DNA of 64,000 bases from contig NZ_RHUM01000010.1 in the NCBI RefSeq assembly GCF_003937915.1, positions 46,613 through 110,612 of the forward strand. The letters are read 5' to 3'. Under the pieces are notes generated by a model. It saw only the letters and a list, made by a program, of their open reading frames with translations, was not told where the DNA came from and made no database searches. The position numbers and the translations under genes are program-made. The stretch comes from Erwinia sp. 198 (lineage in GTDB: Bacteria; Pseudomonadota; Gammaproteobacteria; Enterobacterales; Enterobacteriaceae). Each line of letters opens with the position of its first letter. Position 1 is the first letter of the stretch. Positions 21,649 to 31,204 of the stretch are shown here, in pieces.

Positions 21649-21915
21649 TTACTTATAAACGTCTGCGGTCGCGCTGAATTTACCGTGTTCGCGGCCGGCG
21701 ATAATCAGATAGTATTTACCGCCCTTCTCATCCGCCAGCTTCGACAGCACCGCTTTGGCATCCATTGGCGAAGTGGTTTCCGCCGTGGTGTGCACCGTGC
21801 CGATTTTTTCCAGGTTCATGGTTTTGACTTCTTCTTTAGTCACCTCTTTCGCCGCCAGCGCGGCAAAAGGCAGGGACAGCGCCAGAAAGGCGACGGCCAT
21901 CGTTTTTAACTTCAT
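21649..21915 (-). CDS. DUF1471 (YhcN/BhsA-type) small periplasmic stress protein
   Basis: An 88-residue protein. A signal peptide (MKLKTMAVAFLALSLPFAAL, cleavage likely at ALA-AKE) precedes one DUF1471 domain with the signature KIGTVHTTAETTSPMDAK and the final GGKYYLIIAGRE ... FSATADVYK. I chose the ATG at 21915 because gggag sits 8 bases upstream; the GTG three codons earlier would be too close. DUF1471 proteins (YhcN, BhsA, McbA, YdgH) are periplasmic and linked to stress and biofilm. The member cannot be named from sequence alone. It is a single gene, convergent with the phosphorylase. Confidence 0.85.
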   Translation of the reverse strand: MKLKTMAVAFLALSLPFAALAAKEVTKEEVKTMNLEKIGTVHTTAETTSPMDAKAVLSKLADEKGGKYYLIIAGREHGKFSATADVYK

Positions 21916-22064
21916 CAGAGACACTCCCGGTTAATGTTATTGTCGTCGGCTGCCGGATGAGAATGCTGGGCAGGAATTCAGCCTGCCCACTCAGAGGTAA
22001 AGCGGTCAGCAGCCCCTGATAATTATTATCGGTAACCCGCAATTCGCCAGTTTTCTGAACAAAA

Positions 22065-22841
22065 TTAACGCGGCAATTTCAATCCAAAATCAATCAGTTG
22101 CTCGCAGAACGCTTCGGCATGGGAAATAAAAGGCGCGTGCGCGGCCTTGTCGATGATGACCGTTTCGCTGTCAGGCCAGCGCGCATCCAGCAGCGGCGCG
22201 ATTTTACGCGGCACCAGGCCATCCAGCGCGCCGTAAATACGCAGCAGCGGCACCTGTAATGCCTGCATCGGCTCGCGCAAATCAACGGTGCGCAGGATTT
22301 CCAGCCCGCCCTGCAGCACGCTGACTTCAGGAGCAGGCAACGAGAGCACCACGCTTTTGAGCTGGCGCGCATCCTGCCTGGCCGTTTCCGTGCCCAGCGT
22401 TTGCAGCGCCAGGAAGCGCTCGACGGTACGCTGGAAATCCTCACTCAGCTGCTGCTGAAAATTGCTTAGCGTCTCGGGCTTGATGCCCGGCCAGTCGTCC
22501 TGCGCGGTAAAACAGGGTGAGGAAGCCACGCTGACCAGCCCGCTGACGCGTTGCGGATGCTGTAACGCCAGCGAGCTGGCGACCAGGCCGCCTAACGACC
22601 AGCCCAGCCAGACGGCGCGGGCAGGCGCAAAGGGCAGCAGGTTTGCCACCATCTTCTCCACGCCCATCGCCGGAAATCCTTCGCTGCGGCCATAGCCGGG
22701 CAGATCCACCAGGTGCAGACGAAAATGCGGGCTGAGCCGCGCAATGATGTTCTGCCAGACGCCTGCGTTCAGTCCCCATCCGTGGAGCATCACAAGATCG
22801 CGATCTCCCGTACCGATTGTCTGCCAGTAAAGCTGAGCCAT
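22065..22841 (-). CDS. bioH: BioH, pimeloyl-ACP methyl ester carboxylesterase
   Basis: A 258-residue alpha/beta hydrolase with the catalytic triad Ser82 (GWSLGG), Asp207 (YGALDGLVP) and His235 (DKAAHAPF), in the same numbered positions as E. coli BioH. It removes the methyl group from pimeloyl-ACP methyl ester, ending the BioC-disguised fatty-acid steps and feeding biotin synthesis. It is divergent from gntX with only 34 bases between start codons. Confidence 0.96.
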   Translation of the reverse strand: MAQLYWQTIGTGDRDLVMLHGWGLNAGVWQNIIARLSPHFRLHLVDLPGYGRSEGFPAMGVEKMVANLLPFAPARAVWLGWSLGGLVASSLALQHPQRVSGLVSVASSPCFTAQDDWPGIKPETLSNFQQQLSEDFQRTVERFLALQTLGTETARQDARQLKSVVLSLPAPEVSVLQGGLEILRTVDLREPMQALQVPLLRIYGALDGLVPRKIAPLLDARWPDSETVIIDKAAHAPFISHAEAFCEQLIDFGLKLPR

Positions 22842-22875
22842 CTATTACTATCCTGTTTTTGTCATGGAGGACGCT

Positions 22876-23556
22876 ATGCTAACAATGCCCGCCGCCTGTT
22901 GGCTATGCCGGATGCCGCTGGCGCTGGCCCATCACGGTATATGCAGTTACTGTCAGCGCGCCCTGAAACCACCCTGTTGCTGTCCGCGCTGCGGCTTATC
23001 GACCTTTTATCCCAATGAGGAGTGCGGCCGCTGCCAGCGTCATCCGCCCTCATGGCGGCGGCTGGTTTTTGTCGCCGACTGGCAGCCGCCGCTAAAAGAT
23101 TTGGTCAGGAAACTGAAGTTTTCGCAGCAAACAGCACTATCGGTGATGCTGGCGCGCCTGATTTTGCTAACCTGGTTAACGGCCCGTCGTGAAGGCAGGC
23201 TCCGGCGCCCCGATCTGCTGCTCTGCGTTCCGCTGCACCGCAGCCGCGTCTGGCGGCGGGGTTATAATCAGCTGGACGATATGGCCCGCTATCTGGCGCA
23301 CTGGCTTGCGGTTCCCTACGCGCCGGGCGGCCTGAGCCGGAAAAAAAGGACGCGGATCCAGCACTTTTTATCGGCCCGCGCCAGACGACGTAATCTGCGG
23401 GGCGCCTTTAAGGTTGAAATCGAGGTGAAAGGACGGCATATCGCTTTACTGGACGACGTCGTCACCACCGGCAGTACCGTGGAAGAAATCGCCCGGCTCC
23501 TGCTGCGTGCGGGTGCGGCCAGCGTACAGGTCCTGTGCCTTTGCCGCACCTTGTAG
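22876..23556 (+). CDS. gntX: GntX, ComF-family phosphoribosyltransferase-like protein
   Basis: I start at ATG 22876, which has ggagg six bases upstream; this gives 226 residues (E. coli 227). N-terminal zinc-ribbon-like cysteines (CWLC, CSYC, CCCPRCG, CGRC) are followed by a phosphoribosyltransferase fold with the PRPP-binding loop LLDDVVTTGSTVEEI. The ComF family includes DNA-uptake proteins, and E. coli GntX is required for using DNA as a nutrient, which links it to the hof genes at the start of this window. Confidence 0.93.
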   Translation: MLTMPAACWLCRMPLALAHHGICSYCQRALKPPCCCPRCGLSTFYPNEECGRCQRHPPSWRRLVFVADWQPPLKDLVRKLKFSQQTALSVMLARLILLTWLTARREGRLRRPDLLLCVPLHRSRVWRRGYNQLDDMARYLAHWLAVPYAPGGLSRKKRTRIQHFLSARARRRNLRGAFKVEIEVKGRHIALLDDVVTTGSTVEEIARLLLRAGAASVQVLCLCRTL

Positions 23557-23615
23557 AGCGTCGGCGATGAGCGTAAAATAAACCCACTAATTTAGTCAAC
23601 TATTGAGCAATCGCC

Positions 23616-24191
23616 ATGATCCGAATTACTGATTCTGCGCAAGAGCACTTCGCAAAACTGCTGTCAAAACAGGAAGAGGGCACCCAGATTCGCGTATTCG
23701 TTATCAATCCGGGCACGCCCGGTGCGGAATGCGGCGTCTCTTACTGCCCACCCGATGCGGTAGAAGCCACCGACACCGAGCTGAAGTTCGAGAAGCTCTC
23801 CGCCTACGTTGATGAACTGAGCGCGCCCTACCTGGAAGACGCCGAGATTGATTTTGTCACCGATAACCTGGGTTCCCAGCTGACGCTGAAGGCACCAAAC
23901 GCCAAAATGCGTAAGGTGAGCGACGACGCGCCGCTGATCGAGCGTGTGGAATATCAGCTTCAGGCCACCATTAACCCACAGCTGGCGAGCCACGGCGGCA
24001 AGGTATCGCTGATGGAAATCACCGATGACGGCTTCGCTATCCTGCAGTTCGGCGGCGGCTGTAACGGCTGTTCAATGGTTGATGTGACGCTGAAAGAAGG
24101 TATCGAGAAAGAGCTGCTGGCGACCTTCCCCGAGCTGAAAGGCGTGCGCGATCTGACCGAGCACCAGCGCGGCGAACACTCTTTCTACTGA
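23616..24191 (+). CDS. nfuA: NfuA, Fe-S cluster carrier protein
   Basis: A 191-residue protein: an N-terminal degenerate A-type domain (about 1-95) fused to a C-terminal Nfu domain with the cluster-binding CNGC (Cys149 and Cys152). It accepts and delivers [4Fe-4S] clusters, especially under oxidative stress and iron limitation. It follows gntX by 60 bases but has its own terminator. Confidence 0.97.
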   Translation: MIRITDSAQEHFAKLLSKQEEGTQIRVFVINPGTPGAECGVSYCPPDAVEATDTELKFEKLSAYVDELSAPYLEDAEIDFVTDNLGSQLTLKAPNAKMRKVSDDAPLIERVEYQLQATINPQLASHGGKVSLMEITDDGFAILQFGGGCNGCSMVDVTLKEGIEKELLATFPELKGVRDLTEHQRGEHSFY

Positions 24192-24212
24192 GTGCGCCAA
24201 ACTACCGCAATG

Positions 24213-24246
24213 AACCGGGTGAGCCATGGGCCACCCGGTTTTTTTA
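24213..24246 (+). terminator. Rho-independent terminator after nfuA
   Basis: Perfect 9-bp stem AACCGGGTG / CACCCGGTT followed by TTTTTTT. Confidence 0.93.
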
Positions 24247-24577
24247 TACAGCCTCTTTCATGCCTTAAAAAATCAGGACATAAATTCTGATACCGATTGG
24301 TTAAATGGCTGCACAGGCCCAACTCTTCTGCTTCTGCTTCTGCTTCTTCCGTCAGTATTTATAATATTTCAGGCACCTCATCTTTTATTTTCCAGTTATT
24401 TATTACGTTACAGGGTCAATTAACCTTCTTTACTATTACTTACTTTAAAGGCGCCGGAAAAATAATCACCCTTGATTAAAGGAGAACGCAAGAGATATCA
24501 TTTGTCCGGAATGATAGCCTGACAAGGCCATGCTGAAAGCAAAGAGAGAAAGAACACAACTCAAAGGATTGAATAAC
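24247..24577. other. AT-rich intergenic stretch before muramidase module 1
   Basis: About 330 bases with base composition unlike the housekeeping flanks. It contains a short CTTCTG hexamer repeat (about 24322-24345, four copies). Small frames exist, but none has a ribosome site or recognisable product. It probably holds the promoter of the muramidase gene. In E. coli gntT occupies this interval. Confidence 0.5.
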
Positions 24578-25225
24578 ATGTCAGAACCGAAAAAAGGTAT
24601 ATTAACCTTCCGAGCCGAAGGTGATAATTTAAAATCAAGCAATTTTTACTCACGAAAAATACACTGGCCTGGTCTATCATCATCCTGTAGCAACAATAAC
24701 TCTGGCGTAACGATTGGCCGTGGCTACGATATGGGTGACAAAACCAAAATTGAAGTATCCATCAGCCTGCAAAAAGCAGGTATCGAAAGGGAAAAGGCAG
24801 AAGCAATCTCAAAAGGCGCTGGTTTAAAAGGCTGTTCAGCTTACAATTTCGTGATAAAAAACAGAAGTGCAATTAGCGATATAACAGAAAAACAGCAGGT
24901 AGAACTTTTTAAAAATACTTATGAAGAATTGAAAAGAGATGTTGAGCGGATTTGTAAGGACAGGTTTACTATTACTAAATATCATCCAGATCCTGGTATA
25001 TCACCCACGTTGGCATGGAGCAGGATCCCGGAAAAGATAAAAGATATTCTTATAGATTTACGTTACCGTGGGGACTATAACCTGAAAACCAGAAAGCATC
25101 TACAACGGCTGGCGTATACAGGCGATATGAAAGGCTTCGGGCGCGTCATTGCAGACGAAACCCTTTGGCATAATGTCCCTAAAGACAGATTCAACAGAAG
25201 GGTCAGCTTCTATGAAAATAACTAA
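24578..25225 (+). CDS. Pesticin/T4-lysozyme-like muramidase, candidate antibacterial effector (module 1)
   Basis: The start at 24578 (aaggattgaataac before it) gives a 215-residue protein beginning MSEPKKGILTFRAEGDN, the same opening as two other genes in this window. Glu14 (FRAEG), Thr45 and Asp51 (GVTIGRGYDMG) reproduce the Glu/Thr/Asp arrangement of pesticin and T4 lysozyme; the six-residue Thr-to-Asp spacing agrees with pesticin (Thr201/Asp207, from memory). The enzyme should cleave peptidoglycan between MurNAc and GlcNAc. There is no signal peptide and no receptor-binding domain, so export would need a dedicated route such as a type VI system, which is not in the window. The gene is AT-rich and overlaps the next gene by 14 bases. 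Confidence 0.75.
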   Translation: MSEPKKGILTFRAEGDNLKSSNFYSRKIHWPGLSSSCSNNNSGVTIGRGYDMGDKTKIEVSISLQKAGIEREKAEAISKGAGLKGCSAYNFVIKNRSAISDITEKQQVELFKNTYEELKRDVERICKDRFTITKYHPDPGISPTLAWSRIPEKIKDILIDLRYRGDYNLKTRKHLQRLAYTGDMKGFGRVIADETLWHNVPKDRFNRRVSFYENN

Positions 25226-25565
25226 CGCAATCCTGTTTCTCTCTGTTTTTTCTTTCAATGTAAATGCTGCTTTTACCGAAGCAGAAATAAAACAGCTTGA
25301 AGAGATAAATAAAAGCTCGGTGGTAAAAAAAGAACGAGCGAAAGCGGCTCTTGGCGCGACGACAGAAAAAACAATAGCGCACTTTCCAGAGCAGAGCGCC
25401 AGTATAACGGCGCTGAAAAAATCGTGGGAAGAGACAATCAAAAAGAAATGTCGGTTACTGACATCCGCATCCAGAAACAGCGATGCAGAAATAGCCGCTG
25501 AAAACCTGTGTCTGGCAGAGGAATATGCCAAAGCAGCAACATTCTTTGATGAACTAAATTATTGA
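25212..25565 (+). CDS. Small exported protein, LprI-like candidate immunity protein for muramidase 1
   Basis: A 117-residue product. A signal peptide (MKITNAILFLSVFSFNVNA) is followed by a helical domain with W(x7)C(x18)C-type spacing: SWEETIKKKC ... ENLCLAEEYAK. This resembles the C-terminal half of LprI/DUF1311 lysozyme-inhibitor-like domains. The start codon lies within the last codons of the muramidase, a coupling typical of effector-immunity pairs. Location in the periplasm is where a muramidase inhibitor would be needed. The family call is by eye; function is inferred. Confidence 0.6.
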   Translation: MKITNAILFLSVFSFNVNAAFTEAEIKQLEEINKSSVVKKERAKAALGATTEKTIAHFPEQSASITALKKSWEETIKKKCRLLTSASRNSDAEIAAENLCLAEEYAKAATFFDELNY

Positions 25566-25607
25566 GGCGTTCAGCCGACACCTGGCCGAAATGGAGAGGA
25601 AAGAAAA

Positions 25608-25913
25608 ATGACTAATTTGAATGATTTCCTGAAAGCTGAATTTTCAGAGGCCGAGCGCACAGAGATTGAACGGATGGCTGACGAGCTGATTCTGGAAACC
25701 GGCCTGCAGCTACTGCGGGAAGAACTGGCGCTGTCTCAAAAAATCGTCGCTGAAGCTATGGGCGTGAAACAACCGCGTATCACACAGATTGAACAAAGCG
25801 GAGCCGATCGGCGCCTGATTACTATCAAGCGTTATATCGAGGCTATGGGCGGAAAACTCAGCCTGCTAATCGTAATGCCCGGCGAATTGGGCAGCCGTAC
25901 CCTGCGGGTTTAA
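25608..25913 (+). CDS. XRE-family helix-turn-helix regulator, orphan antitoxin-like
   Basis: A 101-residue protein with a Cro/C1-type HTH near residues 36-80 (ELALSQKIVAEAMGVKQPRITQIEQSG), preceded by tggagaggaaagaaaa. Similar proteins are often the antitoxin of HigBA/RelE pairs, but no toxin gene is adjacent; the upstream gene is the exported protein of module 1. It could regulate the module or be a leftover antitoxin. Confidence 0.75.
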   Translation: MTNLNDFLKAEFSEAERTEIERMADELILETGLQLLREELALSQKIVAEAMGVKQPRITQIEQSGADRRLITIKRYIEAMGGKLSLLIVMPGELGSRTLRV

Positions 25914-25922
25914 GGATGCTGG

Positions 25923-25960
25923 CGCTGGCACAGGCCGATCGGACGGCATCCGTGCCAGCG
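25923..25960. terminator. Hairpin after the XRE gene
   Basis: Perfect 9-bp arms CGCTGGCAC / GTGCCAGCG around a 20-base loop, 10 bases after the XRE stop codon; no T-run. Confidence 0.4.
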
Positions 25961-25987
25961 CGCGAAGCGCTCTCCGCTCTCTGCACC

Positions 25988-26122
25988 TGCTTCCCGGCCC
26001 TCCGTTGCCGGTTCAGCGCAGCGCCTTCTTCCTTCTATGCTTGCTTCCCGTCCCTCTGCCGCTGGTTCAGCGCGTCCCTGCTTTTACGCCTTCTTCCCGG
26101 CCCTGCGCCGCCGGTCCACATC
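25988..26122. repeat. Three degenerate tandem repeats at the 3' end of malQ
   Basis: Units beginning near 25988 (TGCTTCCCGGCCCTCCGTTG), 26042 (TGCTTCCCGTCCCTCTGCCG) and 26091 (TTCTTCCCGGCCCTGCGCCG) align over about 30 bases, with spacing 54 and about 49. The last unit is the coding end of malQ, so the non-coding stretch downstream of malQ looks like eroded duplications of it. Confidence 0.55.
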
Positions 26123-28162
26123 CTTCAGCAGCAGATTGACCTGCTTGTCGGCGAAAGTTTCTGTCACCGTTTTACTGAGCTTGCGACGCCAGTTGGGATA
26201 CTGATCCGTGGTGCCCGGCACGTTAACCGGCTTGTCCATATCCAGCAGGTCTTCCGGCTGAAGCCCCAGCAGCGTGCTGTCGGTGTCGGCAAGAAAACGG
26301 TGTATTCCCCGGCTCAGCTGCGGCGTCATTTTCACCAGAGCGGCCTTTTTACCGCTGTCTTTCGGCACGCAGCCGTAGCGATGCAGCGCCTCCAGCAGCG
26401 CCTGTTTCTGCCGCGCCCTGTCCTCATAAAGACCGCGCAGCACCACCTTATCGGGATACAGCCCCAGCTTCTCGCCCATCTCCAGATCGACGGCGTTCCA
26501 GAAGCCGCGCAGCGTCGGCAGATCGTGCGTGGTGGCACTCGCCATAGCCTGACGCGCCCACTTGTCCGGCGCGCGATAGCGATCGGGTTTCTCCTGCTCG
26601 AAATAGAGTACTTTCCAGGAATAGATGCCGCTTTGCCGCAGCTTTGAGACAATCTCGACGGGCACCGTTCCCAAATCTTCCCCAATCACCATACATTCGT
26701 TGCGCTGGCTTTCCAGCGCCAGGATCGCCATCAGATCGTCAACGGGATAGTAGACATAAGCGCCGTAATTGGCGGTTTCACCATGGGGGATCCACCACAG
26801 GCGCAGCAGCGACATCACATGGTCGATACGCAGCGCGCCGCAGCTCATCATGTTCGCTCTGAGCAGGTCGATAAAAGGCTGGTAGCCGCGCGCGGTCATG
26901 ATATGCGGATCCATCGGCGGCAGTCCCCAGTTCTGTCCCAGCGGGCCAAGAATATCCGGCGGCGCGCCTACCGATGCGTCCATACAGTACAGTTCGCGAT
27001 CGCACCAGGTTTCCGCGCCGCCTTCCGCCACGCCCACCGCTAAATCGCGATAAAGTCCAATCGGCATGGCGTGCTGCTGGCTGACCTGCCAGCACTCTTC
27101 AAACTGCCGGTTTGCCAGCCACTGCAGCCACAGCCAGAAACGCACTTCGTCCTCGTTGTCTCGGCAGAATTGCTGTACGGCTTCGCCATGCGCTTCCCGC
27201 AGATTTTCCGGCCACACCGGCCAGCCCCAGGCGTCTTCGTTTTCGCGCCGCATGGCGCCGTGCAACGCGTCGAAAGCGGCCTGCCAGTAAAGGCTTTCAC
27301 CGCCCTTTTCAATAAAGGCGTTAAAATGCGCCTGGCTGGCATCATCCTGCTGACGCTGGCTGAACCGCTGCCAGGCATAGCGCAGGGCCGTCATTTTCAG
27401 CTCCCCTACCGTGTCATAATCTACCCACTCGGCTTCTCTGGCCTGCTGCAGGCGACGCTGGACGGTCTTACCGCGTAGCCAGCGCTGGCCTTCCTTGCTT
27501 TCCTTAAATTCCGGAACGGCATTAACGTCAATATAGAGAACGTTGAGCCAGCGCCGTGAAGAGGGGCTGTACGGGCTGGCATTTGCCGGGCTGGCAGGAT
27601 AAAGCGAGTGGACAGGATTGAGGCCGATAAACGACCCGCCGCGCCCGGCGATTTCGGTCAGCATTTGTTTCAGATCGCCAAAATCACCAATTCCCCAGTT
27701 TTGTTCGGAGCGCAGCGTATAAAGCTGGACGCAGGCACCCCACAGCTTTGCGCCCTGGCGCAGCGGCTCCGGCTCGTAGCAGCGTTTTGGCGCAATAATA
27801 ATCCGACACGTCCAGCTCTTTTTCCCCTGCCGCAGCGACAGCGTGTGATAGCCATAGGCCAGCGAAGAAGGCAGCGCGATGGCTTCTCCGGCGTTGATCT
27901 CGCCCTGACAGGCACGGCCTTTTTCGGTGGTCAGCTGCCACTGATAGCTGCCCTTGCCGCCGATTTCCAGCGCCATTGTCCGCTGACGCAGGAAAACCTT
28001 GCACGGCGGGACGGGGCCGGGTTTGCTACGGTTGGTCGACATCGCTGCCAGCAGGCGCTGACGAATGTCGGGGGAAATCTCTTCCTGCTCGCCTTTGGCG
28101 TTGATGTATTGGGCGGCGATACCTGCCGCTGCTGCTGCCTGCTCAAATTTCTTTTTATCCAT
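26084..28162 (-). CDS. malQ: MalQ, 4-alpha-glucanotransferase (amylomaltase)
   Basis: I start at ATG 28162 ([21 protein letters not shown], preceded by gggagcagca), giving 692 residues against 694 in E. coli. GH77 motifs are visible: nucleophile Asp in [15 protein letters not shown], acid Glu in [10 protein letters not shown] and Asp in [13 protein letters not shown]. It transfers maltodextrin segments between chains, releasing glucose and making longer substrates for MalP. Its start overlaps the end of malP by 8 bases, so malPQ is a coupled operon. The C-terminal RRRRAGKKA tail is basic. Confidence 0.96.
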   Translation of the reverse strand: MDKKKFEQAAAAAGIAAQYINAKGEQEEISPDIRQRLLAAMSTNRSKPGPVPPCKVFLRQRTMALEIGGKGSYQWQLTTEKGRACQGEINAGEAIALPSSLAYGYHTLSLRQGKKSWTCRIIIAPKRCYEPEPLRQGAKLWGACVQLYTLRSEQNWGIGDFGDLKQMLTEIAGRGGSFIGLNPVHSLYPASPANASPYSPSSRRWLNVLYIDVNAVPEFKESKEGQRWLRGKTVQRRLQQAREAEWVDYDTVGELKMTALRYAWQRFSQRQQDDASQAHFNAFIEKGGESLYWQAAFDALHGAMRRENEDAWGWPVWPENLREAHGEAVQQFCRDNEDEVRFWLWLQWLANRQFEECWQVSQQHAMPIGLYRDLAVGVAEGGAETWCDRELYCMDASVGAPPDILGPLGQNWGLPPMDPHIMTARGYQPFIDLLRANMMSCGALRIDHVMSLLRLWWIPHGETANYGAYVYYPVDDLMAILALESQRNECMVIGEDLGTVPVEIVSKLRQSGIYSWKVLYFEQEKPDRYRAPDKWARQAMASATTHDLPTLRGFWNAVDLEMGEKLGLYPDKVVLRGLYEDRARQKQALLEALHRYGCVPKDSGKKAALVKMTPQLSRGIHRFLADTDSTLLGLQPEDLLDMDKPVNVPGTTDQYPNWRRKLSKTVTETFADKQVNLLLKDVDRRRRAGKKA

Positions 28163-30575
28163 TGCTGCTCCCTGTACGTTTAGCCTGCCAGATACGCTGC
28201 TGATAGTCATGAATAGAACGGTCGGAGCTGAACATGCCGCAACGCGCGGTATTAAGGATGGTCATCCTTGTCCAGGCTTCCTGGTCAAGATAGTGCTGTT
28301 CGGCGCGCTTTTGCGCTTCGCAATAGCTGGCGAAGTCGGCCAGCGCCAGCCAGTAGTCGCCGCCCTCGCCCAGGCTGCCAAGCAGCGGCGCAAAGGCTTG
28401 TTTATCGCCATTGCTGAAGAAGCCGTTCTCCAGCTCTTTCAGTATGGCATTAAGATGCTTATCTTTTTTGCGCAGCTTCAGCGGCGCATAGCCTTTTTTC
28501 CGCAGCGCTTTCACTTCGTCCACCGTATGGCCGAAAATAAAAATGTTCTCTTCGCCCACCTGCTCTGCGATTTCCACGTTGGCACCGTCCAGCGTGCCGA
28601 CGGTCAGCGCGCCGTTCAGCGCCAGCTTCATATTGCCGGTGCCGGAAGCCTCATAGCCCGCCGTAGAAATCTGCTCTGAAATATCCGCGGCCGGGATCAT
28701 TAGTTCCGCAGCGGTAATGCGATAGTCCGGGATAAACACCACCTTCATTTTGTCGCCGATAAGCGGGTCGTTATTGATTTTCTCCGCCACTTTATTGATG
28801 GCGTAAATGATATTTTTTGCCAGGTAATAGCCCGGCGCGGCTTTAGCACCGAACAGAAAGACACGCGGCACCCACGCCATATCGGGATTTTCACGCAGCC
28901 TTTTGTAGCAGGAGAGAATGTGCAGCAGGCCAAGATGTTGACGCTTGTATTCGTGCAGCCGCTTGATTTGCACATCGAACAGCGCTTCGGGACTGACTTT
29001 GATCCCGGTCACGCGGTGAATATAGTCCGCCAGTCGCACCTTGTTATCATATTTGATCTGGCGATAGCGCTGGCGAAAAGCCGCATCGTCGGCGAACGCC
29101 TCCAGCCCCTGCAACGCCTCCAGATGGTTTACCCACTCCACTTTCAGCGTGTCGTCGAGCAGCGTCGCCAGCTGTGGATTGCATTGCTTAAGCCAGCGGC
29201 GCGGCGTAATGCCGTTGGTGACATTATGGAATTTGGTTGGCCACAGCCGGTGGTATTCCGGGAAGAGATCTTTAACCACCAGCGCCGAATGCAGCGCCGC
29301 CACGCCGTTCACCGCAAAACAGCTGACCACGCACAGGTTCGCCATACGCAGCTGGTTGTCATGCAGCAGCGCCAGCTTTGCCCAAACCGCCTCGTCGCCC
29401 GGCCACACCTTATCGACCTGCTTTTTAAAACGCCTGTCGATCTCTTTAATAATCATAAAGTGGCGCGGCAGCAGCGAGCGCACCAGCCGCTGATCCCAAC
29501 ATTCCAGCGCTTCCGGCATCAGCGTGTGGTTGGTATAGGCGAACGTTTTACTGACGATGGCCCAGGCGTCGTCCCACGTCAGCTGGTGCTCGTCCAGCAG
29601 CACGCGCAGCATCTCCGGAATGGCGATGGTGGGATGGGTATCGTTAAGCTGGATCACTTCGTAATCGGGCAGCCCGGTAATATGGCGTCCGGCAAGATGA
29701 TGGCGACGCAGAATATCCGCTACCGAGCAGGCGCACTGAAAATATTGCTGCATCAGACGCAGGCGCTTGCCTTCCTGATGGTTGTCGTTGGGATAAAGCA
29801 CCTTAGTCAGCTTTGCCGCCTCGACGCCCTGCTGCTCCGCCTGAAGAAATTTGCCGTCGTTAAACAGCGTCAAATCGAAAGGCTGCGCGTGGCTGGCCTG
29901 CCAGAGCCGCAGCGGCTGCGTTACGCCATTGCGATAGCCGACCACCGGCAGATCCCAGGCCTCGCCGCGCAGCATAAAAGCGGGCTGCCAGTCGACGCCG
30001 CCCTCCTGATTTTTGGTGACTTTTCCGCCGAAACCGACGGTAACGTCCAGCGCGCTATTATGGCGAAACCACGGATAGCGCTCGCGGTGCCAGTCGTCCG
30101 GCGCCTCCATCTGGCGGCCATCTTCAAAGGACTGGCGAAACAGGCCGTACTGGTAGTTCAGCCCGTAGCCGGTGGCGGGCTGCCCGACCGTCGCCATCGA
30201 ATCCAGATAACAGGCGGCCAGCCGTCCCAGCCCGCCGTTGCCCAGCGCCGGATCGACCTCCTCCTCCAGCAGCTCGCTCAGGCTGCACCGGTGGGCGGCC
30301 AGCGCCGCTTTTACTTCGTCATACCATCCCAGGTTCAGCAGCGTGTTGCCGGTCAGCCTGCCAATCAGAAATTCCATGGAAATATAGTTTACGTGGCGCT
30401 GCTGCTTTGCCGGCTTTGCGGGCGCGGCGGCGGCCAGCATCTCGGCCAGCGCGCCGCTGAGCGCCTGCCACCACTGGTGAGACGTCATTTCATCGGCTGA
30501 AGAAAGGCTGGCGCGCTGCCACTGGCGGGCCAGCGCCGCCTCGAAACGAGACTGAGTAAATTTCTGCTGCGACAT
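28155..30575 (-). CDS. malP: MalP, maltodextrin phosphorylase
   Basis: I start at ATG 30575 ([19 protein letters not shown]); 38 further codons upstream in frame have no family support. The 806-residue GT35 enzyme has the pyridoxal phosphate site [20 protein letters not shown], with the Lys in NMK. It phosphorolyses maltodextrins to glucose 1-phosphate. E. coli carries malT divergently upstream; here malT is absent and I see no clear MalT boxes in 30576-30802. It is a paralogue of glgP, about 5 kb away. Confidence 0.95.
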   Translation of the reverse strand: MSQQKFTQSRFEAALARQWQRASLSSADEMTSHQWWQALSGALAEMLAAAAPAKPAKQQRHVNYISMEFLIGRLTGNTLLNLGWYDEVKAALAAHRCSLSELLEEEVDPALGNGGLGRLAACYLDSMATVGQPATGYGLNYQYGLFRQSFEDGRQMEAPDDWHRERYPWFRHNSALDVTVGFGGKVTKNQEGGVDWQPAFMLRGEAWDLPVVGYRNGVTQPLRLWQASHAQPFDLTLFNDGKFLQAEQQGVEAAKLTKVLYPNDNHQEGKRLRLMQQYFQCACSVADILRRHHLAGRHITGLPDYEVIQLNDTHPTIAIPEMLRVLLDEHQLTWDDAWAIVSKTFAYTNHTLMPEALECWDQRLVRSLLPRHFMIIKEIDRRFKKQVDKVWPGDEAVWAKLALLHDNQLRMANLCVVSCFAVNGVAALHSALVVKDLFPEYHRLWPTKFHNVTNGITPRRWLKQCNPQLATLLDDTLKVEWVNHLEALQGLEAFADDAAFRQRYRQIKYDNKVRLADYIHRVTGIKVSPEALFDVQIKRLHEYKRQHLGLLHILSCYKRLRENPDMAWVPRVFLFGAKAAPGYYLAKNIIYAINKVAEKINNDPLIGDKMKVVFIPDYRITAAELMIPAADISEQISTAGYEASGTGNMKLALNGALTVGTLDGANVEIAEQVGEENIFIFGHTVDEVKALRKKGYAPLKLRKKDKHLNAILKELENGFFSNGDKQAFAPLLGSLGEGGDYWLALADFASYCEAQKRAEQHYLDQEAWTRMTILNTARCGMFSSDRSIHDYQQRIWQAKRTGSSNG

Positions 30576-30802
30576 ACCGCTTCCTTTTGAAATGGTAAGA
30601 GAAGAACAGGCGGGACACATACAGTTAAGACCTGAACAGAAAAAAATGCTCATGCAGACACGTGAAAAAGTCGAAACGCTTTTTCTCATGATTTCAAAGG
30701 GCCAGGTTAGCGGGGGTAATATGCAGTTTTGCGGAAGCGGTTTTAAGCCGTGAAGGAAGAGCCAGCATCACGCCGCCGGACTTTTACCACGGGTCGGTAT
30801 CA

Positions 30803-31153
30803 CTAGCGTTGCCGACACTCCTTGTCGATCTCTTTCTCAATTTCAGCCGGGCTGGCGTGCTGCGTCAGGAGCTTAAAGCGGTATTTCAATTTAAGGCCTT
30901 GCGTATCACACCGGTCCGACTCTGCCAGCGCCACTGCGGCGCTGTAAGCCTGATAGCAGGTGTCTGCATCCTCTACATGCTGTTTACACTGGCTAAAAAC
31001 TTGCCAGGTCAGGTCGGGCCTTTCGCTATACCAGACGATTTGCGGGTTGCTTTTTATCTCTTTCAGCTGCCGGGGAAGGTAAAAATAGCCGGCGGCGAAT
31101 CCAATAAGTAACACCGGGATCAACATTACGCCGAAATGCATTTTTACCTTCAT
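30803..31153 (-). CDS. Unknown membrane-anchored protein with four cysteines
   Basis: The 116-residue product begins MKVKMHFGVMLIPVLLIGF, a probable signal anchor (about residues 8-25). The extracytoplasmic domain of about 90 residues has Cys at four spaced positions (FSQCKQHV, DTCYQAY, SDRCDTQ, KECRQR), suggesting two disulfides. I start at ATG 31153, 11 bases after gggag; a GTG four codons earlier is too close to it. It lies 50 bases downstream of glpR on the same strand. I do not recognise the family. Confidence 0.65.
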   Translation of the reverse strand: MKVKMHFGVMLIPVLLIGFAAGYFYLPRQLKEIKSNPQIVWYSERPDLTWQVFSQCKQHVEDADTCYQAYSAAVALAESDRCDTQGLKLKYRFKLLTQHASPAEIEKEIDKECRQR

Positions 31154-31204
31154 GTCTGTTTGCACTCCCTCAATTCGCTTTCGTATTTTCTGTCGCGTAA
31201 GGCG

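Noticed and set aside
24226..24423. Small plus-strand frame with a Leu-rich stretch after nfuA
   Set aside because: It starts inside the nfuA terminator and owes its Leu run to the CTTCTG repeat; no ribosome site.
28920..30500. Long open frame on the plus strand (526 codons) antisense to malP
   Set aside because: It is the mirror of a GC-rich coding frame; the protein is His/Arg/Gln-rich without domains, and the malP product is unmistakable.
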